Shown here one piece after another: positions 54,990 through 64,000 of a DNA stretch of 64,000 nucleotides. The first letter of the stretch is position 1. Every line of letters starts with the position of its first letter. The position numbers and the translations under genes were made by a program. This DNA comes from Paraglaciecola mesophila (GTDB lineage Bacteria > Pseudomonadota > Gammaproteobacteria > Enterobacterales > Alteromonadaceae). The notes below the pieces were generated by a model, which saw nothing but the letters and a program-made list of their open reading frames with translations, was not told the DNA's origin and did not search any database. Location of the stretch: contig NZ_CP047656.1 in the NCBI RefSeq assembly GCF_009906955.1, forward strand, positions 1,815,501-1,879,500, given 5' to 3'.

Positions 54990-56408
54990 ATGGACAACCA
55001 GACCAGTTCACGAAATACCAGTGCCAAAGCGTTGCGCCTCAACCTTGACGAGAAAAAATACGGCACCATCGTGGAAATTGGCGCAGGCCAAGAAGTCGCT
55101 AGGCAGTTTTTCTTGGCGGGGGCAGCAGCTGGCACTATTGCTAAAACCATGTCTGCTTATGATATGAAATTCTCTGATGCGATTTACGGCGTACAAGAAG
55201 ATAGACGGTACGTTAGTAAAGCGCGGGTAAAAGCCATGATGGAACAAGAGTTTGAGCTCGTGCTTGATCGTGTTGGCGACACCCGCTCGCGCTCTTCACG
55301 TTATTTTGCTTATGCAGCCACTGTTGCCGCCAAAAGTTTTAACCGTGCCAACGAGTGTCACGCTTGGTGTGGTATTCGTGTGCAAATGTACCCAGGTGCT
55401 GAACCATCAGATATTACAGTGCATGTGCGCATGCTTGATGACAACGCAGAAGCCCAGCAGCAAGCCCTTGGCGTAATAGGTGTAAACCTGATTTACGCAG
55501 CCTACTACTACTTTGAAAACCCGAAAAAAATCATTGATTCATTGACCGATAACATCAAAGCCAATCGCATTGAAATAGACTCAATTGAATTTAAAGGCCC
55601 CTACTTCGAAGATGTAGACAACCGCGCCAAGAACATTCACCTGATCAGAAGCTGGAAGACCCGCGCCATCATGTTTAAACCCGATGGCACAGTGGCAGTG
55701 CCAGCTGAAATGCTCTACAAAAAGAACGTGTTAACGATACGTGGCTCGTTCAGGCCAGTGACCAAGCTAAATGTTGATATGATTGAACAGGGGCAATTAG
55801 CCTTTAGAAAATTGCCCGGTGTGGAACAAGGAAACACGGTTGCCATTGCCGAAATTACCCTAAACGACAGCCGAGGGAATGACGCGAAAGTCCCGTCAAA
55901 AGACATTATTGCCAGAGTGCAGTTGCTTAACTCACTAGGCTACAACGTGATGGTGTCAGATTACACGCGCTATTTCTCGTTACGTGCTTACTTTAGGCAA
56001 TACACCAAACTACAGATCGGCATAGTGGTTGGTATGATCAACATTAAGCAAATCTTCGATGAAGAATCTTATCGAGGCGTAGAAGGCGGTATTCTTGAAG
56101 GGTTCGGTAAGTTATTCCCCGACAATACCCGCCTATTTGTATACCCAGAGCTTGATGATAGTGGTGAGCTTAATGACTTTACCTCGGTTAAAGTGCCAGA
56201 TCACTTACGCTTTTTGTATCGTCACTTGCTTGAAAATGACTTTATTCAAGGTATTGATTGCAGCGATCATGATTTATTTAAAATATTCTCACGTGATGTA
56301 CTCAAACAATTACCGAAAGGCCGTGGCGAGTGGGAAAACGCCCTGCCAGAAGGTGCGGTAGAAGAAATCATGAAAAACAATTTCTTCGGGTTTAAAGGCG
56401 CACGCTAG
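54990..56408 (+). CDS. Conserved protein of unknown function (472 aa)
   Basis: No characterised family recognised. Soluble, no signal peptide. A glycine/alanine-rich start VEIGAGQEVARQFFLAGAAA is followed by AKTMSAYDMKFSDAIYG, RYFAYAATVAAKSFNRANE, MYPGAEPSDITVHVRMLD, a central RSWKTRAIMFKPDGTVAVPA and the end KNNFFGFKGAR. Strong conservation-like texture and a good TAGGAG site argue for a real, ancient gene. I recall similar proteins in cyanobacteria and Bacteroidetes without a settled function. Between two unrelated single genes. Confidence 0.85.
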   Translation: MDNQTSSRNTSAKALRLNLDEKKYGTIVEIGAGQEVARQFFLAGAAAGTIAKTMSAYDMKFSDAIYGVQEDRRYVSKARVKAMMEQEFELVLDRVGDTRSRSSRYFAYAATVAAKSFNRANECHAWCGIRVQMYPGAEPSDITVHVRMLDDNAEAQQQALGVIGVNLIYAAYYYFENPKKIIDSLTDNIKANRIEIDSIEFKGPYFEDVDNRAKNIHLIRSWKTRAIMFKPDGTVAVPAEMLYKKNVLTIRGSFRPVTKLNVDMIEQGQLAFRKLPGVEQGNTVAIAEITLNDSRGNDAKVPSKDIIARVQLLNSLGYNVMVSDYTRYFSLRAYFRQYTKLQIGIVVGMINIKQIFDEESYRGVEGGILEGFGKLFPDNTRLFVYPELDDSGELNDFTSVKVPDHLRFLYRHLLENDFIQGIDCSDHDLFKIFSRDVLKQLPKGRGEWENALPEGAVEEIMKNNFFGFKGAR

Positions 56409-56458
56409 CTAACTTTTGCACTGTAACCCTGTGTAAATAGACTCGGGTTAATCACCGC

Positions 56459-56490
56459 AAGGGCGACTATTTTGTCGCCCTTACGCTTTC
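56459..56490 (+). terminator. Rho-independent terminator
   Basis: AAGGGCGAC / GTCGCCCTT stem with a six-base loop and a pyrimidine-rich tail ACGCTTTCTT, about 50 bp after the unknown gene. Confidence 0.65.
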
Positions 56491-56576
56491 TTATTTCAGA
56501 TTCTTGTTTCAGATCAACTTCTTGTGTTTTACCTGCAATAAAATGCGCTTTTCGCAACAAATGAGCGAGCTAACGC

Positions 56577-57974
56577 ATGTGCCCCCCTGTGACAAATAAT
56601 TCAACTCCGTTTGATTTGCCCACCCTTGATTTTACCCTTTTACATAAATACCCAAGCAGGGGCCCTCGATACACGTCATATCCAACGGCATTGCACTTCA
56701 GCCCTAAATTTTCAACCTGGGACCTGCGCCGCGCTATTCACCTTAGCAACAATAAAACATTGTCCTTGTATGTGCATATTCCTTTTTGCCACCGCCTTTG
56801 CTACTACTGCGGCTGCAACAAAATTGTCACTCGCTTACAATCAAAAGCCGACATCTACCTAGACTATTTACTAAAAGAAATAGCGCAACAAGCTGAGCTA
56901 TTAGGCCACAAGCCTGTAACCCAACTGCACCTAGGTGGCGGCACGCCAAACTTTCTAACGGATGCGCAATTACAAAGATTAATTGACAGCCTGAAAGCGC
57001 ATTTTAACTTCACGGACGATGCCCAGCTAAGCATAGAAATTGATCCGCGAAATATGACTCAAGCGCGTATCGATATCATGGCCAACATGGGTTTTAATCG
57101 TTTGAGTATTGGCGTACAAGATACAGACTCAACAGTGCAACACGCCATCAATCGAGTGCAATCGAATGACAGCATTGAGCGCTTCATTACCCGAGCCAAG
57201 GAGCAGGGCTTTCGCTCAATCAACCTCGATCTAATTTACGGCTTGCCGTTTCAAACCCCTGACACGTTTGCCCGTACGTTAGCGTTTGTGCATAAAATGA
57301 AGGTCGAGCGCGTGTCGTTGTTTAGCTATGCCCATTTACCCGAGCGCTTTGCGGCGCAGCGTAAATTAGCTAAAGACGCACTGCCGAATAGTGAACAAAA
57401 ATTCCATCTTATGCGCCAAGCCATTGAAACCCTTTGCGGTTATGGTTATCAATTTATCGGCATTGATCACTTTGCCTTAGCCAGTGACGAGCTGGCCAAA
57501 GCCCAGCAAAACAAAGTGCTAGGACGAAACTTTCAAGGTTACACCGCAGATAGTCAGAGCGACTTACTGGGGCTTGGTGTTTCAGCCATCAGTGCGCTAG
57601 GCAACAGTTATAGCCAAAACCACAAGGATCTAGCCGGTTATTACTACTCCATTGAACATGAAGGCTCTGCCCTAGAGAAAGGCTTAACTTTGCGTAAAGA
57701 TGACCTAATACGTCAGCGGGTAATAAGCGACATTATGTGTAACTCAATGCTAGACAAAACCGCTATATCGCTGACATTCAACATTGATTTTGATCAGTAT
57801 TTCGCTGATGAACTACAACAGCTTGCACCGTTTATTGAAGATGCACTGGTAACTAATTTGCCTTACGCAGTCATCATCGCCCAAAGAGCCCAACTACTAC
57901 TGCGCAGTATTTGTATGGTGTTTGATGCCTATTTGGGGATGGCTACTGGGCAAAAATATTCAGCGACGATTTAG
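56577..57974 (+). CDS. hemN: Oxygen-independent coproporphyrinogen III oxidase
   Basis: 465-residue radical-SAM enzyme of heme synthesis, used at low oxygen. The cluster motif FCHRLCYYCGC places Cys71, Cys75 and Cys78 (with Cys80) near the N-terminus. LHLGGGTPNFL, EIDPRNMT, RLSIGVQD, NLDLIYGLPFQT and a C-terminal HemN domain (FIGIDHFALASDELAKAQ) are all present. Length is normal for HemN. The downstream gene is preceded by an FNR-box-like site, in line with an oxygen-related neighbourhood. Confidence 0.94.
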   Translation: MCPPVTNNSTPFDLPTLDFTLLHKYPSRGPRYTSYPTALHFSPKFSTWDLRRAIHLSNNKTLSLYVHIPFCHRLCYYCGCNKIVTRLQSKADIYLDYLLKEIAQQAELLGHKPVTQLHLGGGTPNFLTDAQLQRLIDSLKAHFNFTDDAQLSIEIDPRNMTQARIDIMANMGFNRLSIGVQDTDSTVQHAINRVQSNDSIERFITRAKEQGFRSINLDLIYGLPFQTPDTFARTLAFVHKMKVERVSLFSYAHLPERFAAQRKLAKDALPNSEQKFHLMRQAIETLCGYGYQFIGIDHFALASDELAKAQQNKVLGRNFQGYTADSQSDLLGLGVSAISALGNSYSQNHKDLAGYYYSIEHEGSALEKGLTLRKDDLIRQRVISDIMCNSMLDKTAISLTFNIDFDQYFADELQQLAPFIEDALVTNLPYAVIIAQRAQLLLRSICMVFDAYLGMATGQKYSATI

Positions 57975-58038
57975 CCCGCTATTAAATCGGATTTGCGCAG
58001 GTGCGAATGGAAAATCTGTGTTATACCTACTAAGCAAT

Positions 58039-58052
58039 TTGATATAAATCAA
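58039..58052 (+). promoter_or_regulatory. FNR-box-like palindrome TTGATATAAATCAA
   Basis: Perfect match to TTGAT-N4-ATCAA, 13 bp before the ATG of the next gene and overlapping its ribosome binding region. Such a position fits repression or a later start, not classical activation. Confidence 0.55.
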
Positions 58053-58065
58053 AGGAATAGATTTA

Positions 58066-58482
58066 ATGGTAAACAGAAGTTTCGCGGTGCACGGTACGTT
58101 GCAAATATGTATCGAGACAAACCTGATGGTGATTCGAGCCCGAGGCCCTGCCAACACTGAAATGGTGTTGCAGTACCAGCGCGAAGTCAACGAATACCGC
58201 CAGCAATTGTGCAACAAACCTTGGGCAAGCTTGACCGTCTTAAGTGGCGAGCCACTTCTTCCCCCTGAAGCATCGGGCATGTTGGTCGAATCAATCAAGC
58301 AAGCGGAAAACATGAACCTAGTCGCCACTGCTGTGGTATTTGATGATGTTCAATACAAGGCCGTGTCTGAACAGTTTTGGGAGGGCATATACCAACGAAC
58401 CACCCTAAAGCATGCATTTTTCGATGATGAACAAAAAGCGAAAGCTTGGCTACAGAAGGAAATCGCCAAGAATCAAGCTTAA
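58066..58482 (+). CDS. STAS/SpoIIAA-like small protein
   Basis: 138 residues, soluble. Pattern and length resemble SpoIIAA-like/STAS-like proteins: an N-terminal strand FAVHGTLQICIETNLMVIRA, a helix around ANTEMVLQYQREVNEYRQQL, the strand ASLTVLSGEP, then MNLVATAVVFDDVQYKAVSE and a C-terminal helix DEQKAKAWLQKEIAKN. Such proteins often bind lipids or partners. Function unknown. The FNR-like palindrome lies directly upstream, and the gene ends at a hairpin. Confidence 0.72.
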   Translation: MVNRSFAVHGTLQICIETNLMVIRARGPANTEMVLQYQREVNEYRQQLCNKPWASLTVLSGEPLLPPEASGMLVESIKQAENMNLVATAVVFDDVQYKAVSEQFWEGIYQRTTLKHAFFDDEQKAKAWLQKEIAKNQA

Positions 58483-58512
58483 ATCAAGGCTCACTAAACC
58501 GTGAACCTTGAT
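58483..58512. terminator. Hairpin between convergent genes
   Basis: ATCAAGG-C-TCAC pairs with GTGA-A-CCTTGAT around TAAACC, between the STAS-like and metalloprotease genes. No strong T-run on either side. Confidence 0.5.
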
Positions 58513-58534
58513 GATTAGATAAGTAACCAACGCA

Positions 58535-60937
58535 TTAAATTGGCGAGCCCGGTGGTAGCGGCTTAACCTTGAAGGGAGATTGCCATTGCCCTGTCTGCCA
58601 ATACTGCTTGAGCTGCTCGGCCAATATGCGATTTTGCCCGCGTTTTTTCATGCTATCTAACCATGTAGTGATATCCCGTAACTGCAACTCAATCGTAGCG
58701 CTCACTTCTGGTGCCAGCGTTGGGTTAGCCAATACGTTTACCAAGCCATTAAGCACTACATAATTAATACGCCGAGCAAGTTGACTGTCACTTTCTTGTT
58801 TTAAGCTGCGTGCCAATAAGGCAGAGACCACAGTGCTAACGCCCGGCACGTCTTTATTCATGTCATGCTGGCGAGCCAAACGGTTTAAGCGTTGAGGCTG
58901 AAGCAACAAGGTTACACTGTAATGTGCTGCAGATTCTCCGGCTGATATTGGGTCAAATGTTAAGCCGGTACGCCCATCAAAACTTTCTCGATTACGCGAC
59001 TCGCCGTAGGCTTTTGGTGGTATCAAGCTAACAATACGCTCAGGCAAGGTTAAATAACTAGGCTGCAAGGTATCAAGCAGGGAATCTAGCGCGGTGCGTT
59101 GCGCCTTGCTGCCCACCACTTGCGCCCCTTTAGGCTGGCTATAATCTCCTTTACTTTCATATTCGTACTCGACCCCGCCAATCAGTTTTGCTACCGCATC
59201 AAGCTGATAGCGATGCAGCAAATAAATCGGTACTAAACGCTCTTCGAGTGAAGACAAAGTGCTACCGGTAGGAATGCTGTTGAGCCCGAATTGTTCAAGG
59301 GCAACCTCGCGTACTTTACTGATGCGTTCAAGCTCAGCCACGGCATTTTCGCCGTTATCCCATAAACTGCCTGATGGATTAGCTGCATGTAACGGTCTGG
59401 CATCTGGATCAGATTGATAGCGCATACCACTGGCCCGAGCTTGGGTAACAAGTGCCTTTAGACCTTTGGCTTCGTCTTGTGAATTTGCATAGGTTTGATA
59501 ACCGTATGCAATCACGTAGTTATCCCATTTTCCCATGCCTGTGGCATAAGCCCCCTCTAAACTTATCTTGCCGTTTTGTAGGGTGATGCGCGGATGTGGG
59601 TAATCCATCACGGATTCGCGGCCATATTCACTGGCGGCGAAATTATGCGCTATGCCCAATGTATGGCCTACTTCATGAGCTGATAGCTGGCGAATACGCG
59701 CTAAAGCCATGTCTTTTTGCCCTTGGGTATCAGTTGTATCCCCGGTAAACGGGCTGGTTAAGCCAAGGGCAATTAAATAGTCTTGTCGCACCCGCAGTGA
59801 GCCCAGCGTCACATGACCTTTAATGATTTCCCCCGTGCGCGGATCAACCACTGAGCTGCCATAAGACCAGCCGCGAGTCGCCCTGTGTACCCACTGGATC
59901 ACGTTGTAACGTACATCCATGGGGTCAGCCCCTTTAGGCAATATTTTCACCTGAAAGGCATCTTTGTAACCAATGTCAGTGAATGCCTGATCCCACCAGC
60001 GAGCGCCATCAAGCAATGCGCCCAGCACAGGTTCAGGGATCCCGGGGTCAAGGTAATAGATGATAGGCTCAACCGCCTCACTCACTTTGGCCTTAGGGTT
60101 TTTCTTTGCCAAGCGATGACGAGGGATAAACTGGACTGTCATACTTTTATCAATCGGTGCAGAGTAGTCCTGATACCCAAGTGCCCAGTAACCTGAAAAG
60201 GGAACAAATTGGCGGGGTTGGTATTTATCATCCGGTAAACGAATAAGCGAGTGATGCAAATGCACCGAAATACTTTTGGGCGCAGGGGTAACTTGCTTCA
60301 CGTACTCCCCAGGTTTAGTGCCGCCAAAGGTCACCAAAGACTCAAGTTCAGTGTTATCAACAAAGGCCTTACTGCGGGCAAGATACACGCCGCTGCGACT
60401 CGCGTCAGGTGCATAACTGCCCTGCTTGGTTGCGCTTAAGCGATCCCCAATCTGGTGTATATCAGAGAGCAGAAAATCCGTGTAATCCACTAGTACGCTA
60501 TCGTTGCTGGTCGCGACAACAGGTAAGCCCACTAACACTGAGTCTGCAAAGGCTTCATCGATACTGGCCTGCTCTGCTGGGTTGGCTGAACTAGCGCGAT
60601 ACGCGGTGTTTAATTGTTTGAGCAACACTTTATTGCCAAAACGCTGAAATTCCACTAACCGCGTTTTACCCAACTGCCCTCGGTCAAGACCAATATCGTT
60701 TGACCCTATGCCTTGAGGCATACTGCTTTGAAATAAAAACGGCTGGGCTAATTTATCAATGCTCAAATACACTTTATCGTTTTCACCATCATAGTAAAAA
60801 TCAAAAAAGCCCGTTTTGTGCGCCATTCCCTCGGTAAATTTGCTTATGTCTTGCGCGTTTGCTGTGCCCGCTATTAGGTACAGTAGCGCACTCAATAATA
60901 AAATAACGCCTCTACTACTTGATACCAACATCCCCAA
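58535..60937 (-). CDS. Exported zinc-dependent metalloprotease (metzincin-like)
   Basis: 800 residues. Signal peptide ends near GTANA. The extended zinc motif HEVGHTLGIAH starts at about His421 and is followed by NFAASEYGRESVMDYPHPR with the Met-turn, as in metzincins. The long N-terminal region and C-terminal region resemble the DUF5117/DUF4953-type proteases of marine bacteria. It overlaps the end of the VanZ-like gene by 23 bp, so both are probably one unit. Substrate unknown. Confidence 0.88.
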   Translation of the reverse strand: MGMLVSSSRGVILLLSALLYLIAGTANAQDISKFTEGMAHKTGFFDFYYDGENDKVYLSIDKLAQPFLFQSSMPQGIGSNDIGLDRGQLGKTRLVEFQRFGNKVLLKQLNTAYRASSANPAEQASIDEAFADSVLVGLPVVATSNDSVLVDYTDFLLSDIHQIGDRLSATKQGSYAPDASRSGVYLARSKAFVDNTELESLVTFGGTKPGEYVKQVTPAPKSISVHLHHSLIRLPDDKYQPRQFVPFSGYWALGYQDYSAPIDKSMTVQFIPRHRLAKKNPKAKVSEAVEPIIYYLDPGIPEPVLGALLDGARWWDQAFTDIGYKDAFQVKILPKGADPMDVRYNVIQWVHRATRGWSYGSSVVDPRTGEIIKGHVTLGSLRVRQDYLIALGLTSPFTGDTTDTQGQKDMALARIRQLSAHEVGHTLGIAHNFAASEYGRESVMDYPHPRITLQNGKISLEGAYATGMGKWDNYVIAYGYQTYANSQDEAKGLKALVTQARASGMRYQSDPDARPLHAANPSGSLWDNGENAVAELERISKVREVALEQFGLNSIPTGSTLSSLEERLVPIYLLHRYQLDAVAKLIGGVEYEYESKGDYSQPKGAQVVGSKAQRTALDSLLDTLQPSYLTLPERIVSLIPPKAYGESRNRESFDGRTGLTFDPISAGESAAHYSVTLLLQPQRLNRLARQHDMNKDVPGVSTVVSALLARSLKQESDSQLARRINYVVLNGLVNVLANPTLAPEVSATIELQLRDITTWLDSMKKRGQNRILAEQLKQYWQTGQWQSPFKVKPLPPGSPI

Positions 60938-63299
60938 GCCTCTTGTTATGATTATTTGTTATATTTTTACTCTTTAGCGATACGCTGTTTAAAGTAAACC
61001 CCCGTGATGCAAAACCTGAAATAAAAAGCATTGCTAGCAACATGAAGTGCAATATGGAAAACCTCAAGAACAACTGCTCTGCTGACACCAAGCTTTCTCT
61101 TGAGGGGCTCAAAATAAACTGCAAGCCAGAGAACACCTTCCCGTATTTGATTATCACGTCCTGCATTCCGTTCTGCACAAGGTAAAAACCAAGGGGAGCG
61201 GTAACAAGCGTGACGATAGCGTACCCCAGCACGTTAAACGCACTCGCGGTTGGCGCTTTCTTAACCCACCATGCCGACACGTAGGCCAGCAGTAAAATAT
61301 ACGTCACGATAAAGAGTAATTTAAATGAATGCCCGTTGTTAGGCAGTAATTCTACAATGTTGTCTGTTCCTGCTTGCACGATCACCACAAGGTACGATAT
61401 CGGTAAAATAATGAACGCATACAAAAAGGTAAATGCTAAGCGGCTGGTCTTAAAATGAATCGATTCACTGGAAGTTAACCAATTATTCACCAAAAAAAGC
61501 GCCCCAGAAAAAGGCAGAAAAAAGCCTAAGAATCGGTACCCAAGCTCAAGGTAATGAGATTGGTCACGCCAAGTAGGATACCCCAGAATGTCGTACAAGC
61601 TTTCATTTGGAAAGGTAATAAAAAACAGATTAAAAACCAGCAAGGTATGTAGCAACACCATGAGCAAGCTCATCAGGGCTGATGTTTTTTGATATTTCTG
61701 TGCCGCGTTGAGCAAAATGGCGGGCAAACCAAATGCCACTAAAAAAGACAACGACATCATAGCCGCGCTAAACCACACCCAGTCAGGATCGAATAATTCT
61801 TTAATATTGTAAGGAGTGCGAGAGTCCCCATGCACGAATATCAAAGCTAATAGTATGAGTGTGAAAACAGCGAAAGGATAAAATCGAATGATTTGACTGG
61901 TTGCCTGTCGCGGGGCACTGCTACCTGACAACTCATGATCTGCCTCAGGCACTTGGGCATATGGGTCGATAGTGGATTTATTTGAATGCAACTGAAATGC
62001 CTTCCATCCAATCAGCAAACCAAAACAGTTCAATACTACATCTGTCGCTACGGCGACTTTATCTACAATTAGGATCTGCAATAGCTCTAGCGCAAATAAA
62101 AACATGACCGCGCACAAACACCCTAAAATACGGGTCTCTTTTTTAAATTGATATTTATTCGATACCAAAGCCAATAAAATACCCAGCGGCACCACCAACA
62201 ATACTTTACGCAGTAGTTGTGTCACAGCTTGTAAAGGGCCTTCGCGCCAATAAGTTTCTAACGGCATTGAGAAAAAGTTATGCCAGTTGGCCAAAGCAAT
62301 CTCTTTACCAGCAACAAGTTCAAGAGGATATATCGCAAAAACGAACAACATAAAACACCAACCAACCAAAACCCCCTCTTGCGCATATTGCGCTAATCCT
62401 GTTGTGTTTTGAGTATTCTCTGCTCGCAGGTTTTCGTCCTCTGAAACGCTGGGCGTCGTAAAAAACTTGAGCGCTAACATGATCCCCACAAAGGCGCTGA
62501 TAATATCAGTTGTATCCGTATAGCGGCTAAGCACCAATAATTGCCCCAGCTCAATAGCGACAGCATAGAAAAGACACCTCTTTAATATTTGAGCGTGCGT
62601 ATACAGCGAACTTTTCACGTACAGCCAAGTAATTAGGCCCCATAAAAAGATGTCAGAGAATACCCCGAACAACCACTCAATCAAGCTCGATTCAATTGAC
62701 GTAAAAGGAATGAGCGTAATTCGCCCCTGTTGCCATTTTTTGAACAGCTCTACCGGACTAACAGACAAATCTAGCGGCATAACACTGTAAATAACCAGTA
62801 CGGTTAACGTGGCATTGGCGTAAGTTATCCATTTATTGTCACCCCCATGGCGATTTAGCTCATGCACCATAGAGATAAACTTGTCACGAGTGAACAGATA
62901 CAAAACAAAGCTAGCGAGCATGCCCAAAAACTGCGCAAAAACATCTTTAAACGACGAAACCCGATCATTCAAAAATAGCTGCACAAACTCAATACCAATA
63001 GAAACACAGAGTAAAGCACCGCAAATAAAGAGTATTTGCAGGGTTCGCGCTAGCAGTGTGCTTTGTTTAGGGCTTACAACAAGCAGCAAATAAAACAAAG
63101 GCATAAACAGCAAAAAGTTGGTAAACCAATCGGACCGATTAACAATCGCAAAATCGAGTTTTTTCAATTCAGAGAACGCCTGAATAGCGTCACTCATCGG
63201 CAACGAATTAAAATTGAAAGGCACCCAACTACCGAATACAACGAATATTCCATAGCAGAGCGTAATTTTTAACAACAGTGCTCTATCCCGATTTAACAC
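60915..63299 (-). CDS. Polytopic membrane protein with two VanZ-like domains
   Basis: 794 residues with about 18-20 hydrophobic segments. Two VanZ-like parts are visible: about 1-140 (FGSWVPFNFNSLP, NRSDWFTNFLLFMPLFYL, GIEFVQLFLNDRVSSFKD) and about 310-430 (LELLQILIVDKVAVATDVVL), with a weaker one near 160-270. The C-terminal 330 residues are further membrane helices without a family match. VanZ domains are linked to cell-envelope antibiotic resistance, but function is not established here. Upstream partner of the metalloprotease gene. Confidence 0.78.
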   Translation of the reverse strand: MLNRDRALLLKITLCYGIFVVFGSWVPFNFNSLPMSDAIQAFSELKKLDFAIVNRSDWFTNFLLFMPLFYLLLVVSPKQSTLLARTLQILFICGALLCVSIGIEFVQLFLNDRVSSFKDVFAQFLGMLASFVLYLFTRDKFISMVHELNRHGGDNKWITYANATLTVLVIYSVMPLDLSVSPVELFKKWQQGRITLIPFTSIESSLIEWLFGVFSDIFLWGLITWLYVKSSLYTHAQILKRCLFYAVAIELGQLLVLSRYTDTTDIISAFVGIMLALKFFTTPSVSEDENLRAENTQNTTGLAQYAQEGVLVGWCFMLFVFAIYPLELVAGKEIALANWHNFFSMPLETYWREGPLQAVTQLLRKVLLVVPLGILLALVSNKYQFKKETRILGCLCAVMFLFALELLQILIVDKVAVATDVVLNCFGLLIGWKAFQLHSNKSTIDPYAQVPEADHELSGSSAPRQATSQIIRFYPFAVFTLILLALIFVHGDSRTPYNIKELFDPDWVWFSAAMMSLSFLVAFGLPAILLNAAQKYQKTSALMSLLMVLLHTLLVFNLFFITFPNESLYDILGYPTWRDQSHYLELGYRFLGFFLPFSGALFLVNNWLTSSESIHFKTSRLAFTFLYAFIILPISYLVVIVQAGTDNIVELLPNNGHSFKLLFIVTYILLLAYVSAWWVKKAPTASAFNVLGYAIVTLVTAPLGFYLVQNGMQDVIIKYGKVFSGLQFILSPSRESLVSAEQLFLRFSILHFMLLAMLFISGFASRGFTLNSVSLKSKNITNNHNKRLGDVGIK

Positions 63300-63782
63300 A
63301 CTCTCACCTTATTCATTATTATTGGTCTGTGATGCAAACAATCATATGCAGGTTACATAATTAAAATGTACCAATTAATCGCTCTTTTTGACGTTAACCA
63401 AATTCACTCTGGGAGTCTATGCTTCTGTTGCCACTAAGTTACCTTAAACCAATGTAATCTTTAAAATTTAAGCGAGTAATACTCGCTTAAGACAAACACG
63501 GTCTCTCCCTTGAAAGACGCAAAGTATTGGCGAAAGCACGTTACCTGTACCAGCAGCATGCTTGCATCAGATACGGTATCAGTTTATTTTATAGGCGATA
63601 TTAGAAATCAGATTGACTGAATAGTTGATGTGTTAAATGGAATGCAAAGTACTCTAAACGGATGTAGTCATGACCCTAACCGCCCATGTTCCCTCGTCTA
63701 ATTTGTGTAAATATCGCGCAACTCAGCTGGCTGTGCGCAGCAATATACTCGCTTTTAATTTTATTCACGGGGCTTGCTCGTT
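63300..63782. other. Divergent intergenic region with a perfect palindrome
   Basis: 483 bp between the VanZ-like gene and the acyltransferase gene, without a coding signal. The hairpin at 63468-63490 is the only clear structure. Confidence 0.55.
63468..63490. repeat. Perfect 10-bp inverted repeat TTAAGCGAGT-AAT-ACTCGCTTAA
   Basis: Ten-base arms with a three-base loop. Neither side has a strong T-run, and the location between divergent starts favours a regulatory site or small-RNA end over a terminator. Confidence 0.6.
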
Positions 63783-64000
63783 ATGAAATACAGACCTGAT
63801 ATAGACGGCCAGCGCGCAATCGCAGTCATATTAGTTATTTTATTTCACGCGAAAATTAATCTCTTCCCGGGCGGTTATATAGGCGTAGATATTTTCTTTG
63901 CTATCAGTGGCTTTTTAATCACTTCTATTATTTACCCTAAAATGCTGGCGGGTAACTTCTCGTTTCTCGATTTTTACAAGAGAAGAGCAAGACGCTTGTT
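63783..64000 (+). CDS. Acyltransferase 3 family membrane protein (cut by right edge)
   Basis: The first 72 codons only. The start [20 protein letters not shown], the segment [19 protein letters not shown] and [12 protein letters not shown] are the standard opening of OafA/YrhL-type acyltransferases that acetylate surface polysaccharides. Two hydrophobic segments are visible. The rest lies outside the window. Confidence 0.93.
   Translation, partial: MKYRPDIDGQRAIAVILVILFHAKINLFPGGYIGVDIFFAISGFLITSIIYPKMLAGNFSFLDFYKRRARRL

Overview
The window reads as a chromosomal segment of a marine gammaproteobacterium of the Alteromonadales, most like Paraglaciecola/Glaciecola/Alteromonas. The grounds are the many TonB-dependent receptors, the sulfatases, a beta-mannan utilisation locus with a LacI-type regulator, the katB-ankB pair and the overall codon and base usage. 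This is inference from gene content; no rRNA or other phylogenetic marker is present. I see no tRNA, insertion sequence, prophage or CRISPR array.

Layout. (1) 1-5.4 kb: the end of a tightly overlapping cobalamin operon on the plus strand (cobQ fragment, cobO, btuF, cobC-like phosphatase, cbiB, cobD). A cobalamin riboswitch with btuB sits far away at 46.5-48.7 kb. (2) 5.5-22.8 kb: a catabolic island around an IclR regulator. A six-gene minus-strand operon (two cyclase-family hydrolases, cupin, SDR, 3-hydroxyacyl-CoA-dehydrogenase-like enzyme, 6-oxocamphor-hydrolase-like crotonase) faces a second SDR. A TonB receptor-sulfatase-methyltransferase operon follows, and divergent from it lie a second dehydrogenase, an FAH-family hydrolase, IclR, a full-length fumarylacetoacetase, a sodium/solute symporter and two tiny membrane proteins. 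The families fit import, desulfation and beta-diketone-type ring opening of a sulfated cyclic compound; phloroglucinol or a related phenol of brown algae is my leading guess. (3) 22.9-27.7 kb: LysR, GST, a PNPOx-like/ferredoxin-reductase/ferredoxin fusion and an NTF2-like protein. (4) 27.8-45.7 kb: a beta-mannan locus (GH5, mannobiose 2-epimerase, GH130 mannosylglucose phosphorylase, symporter, LacI regulator, mannose isomerase, a second sulfatase, NUDIX, TonB receptor, GH26 mannanase lipoprotein), tied together by copies of the palindrome TGAACCGGTTCA. (5) 45.8-46.5 kb: a gene-free stretch with a dispersed structured repeat and a 158-bp exact tandem duplication. (6) 48.9-64 kb: mostly household and stress genes (CstA-like transporter, catalase/ankyrin pair, a nucleotide pyrophosphatase/phosphodiesterase-type hydrolase, a conserved unknown, HemN, a STAS-like protein behind an FNR-box-like site, a metzincin-type metalloprotease, a double-VanZ membrane protein and the start of an acyltransferase).

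How the mannan genes would work together: the GH26 lipoprotein and the exported GH5 cut beta-mannan, the large TonB receptor takes up oligomers, and the symporter brings mannobiose into the cytoplasm. The epimerase turns it into mannosyl-glucose, GH130 phosphorolyses that to mannose-1-phosphate and glucose, and the isomerase converts free mannose to fructose. The sulfatase inside the same predicted regulon suggests that the natural mannan is sulfated.
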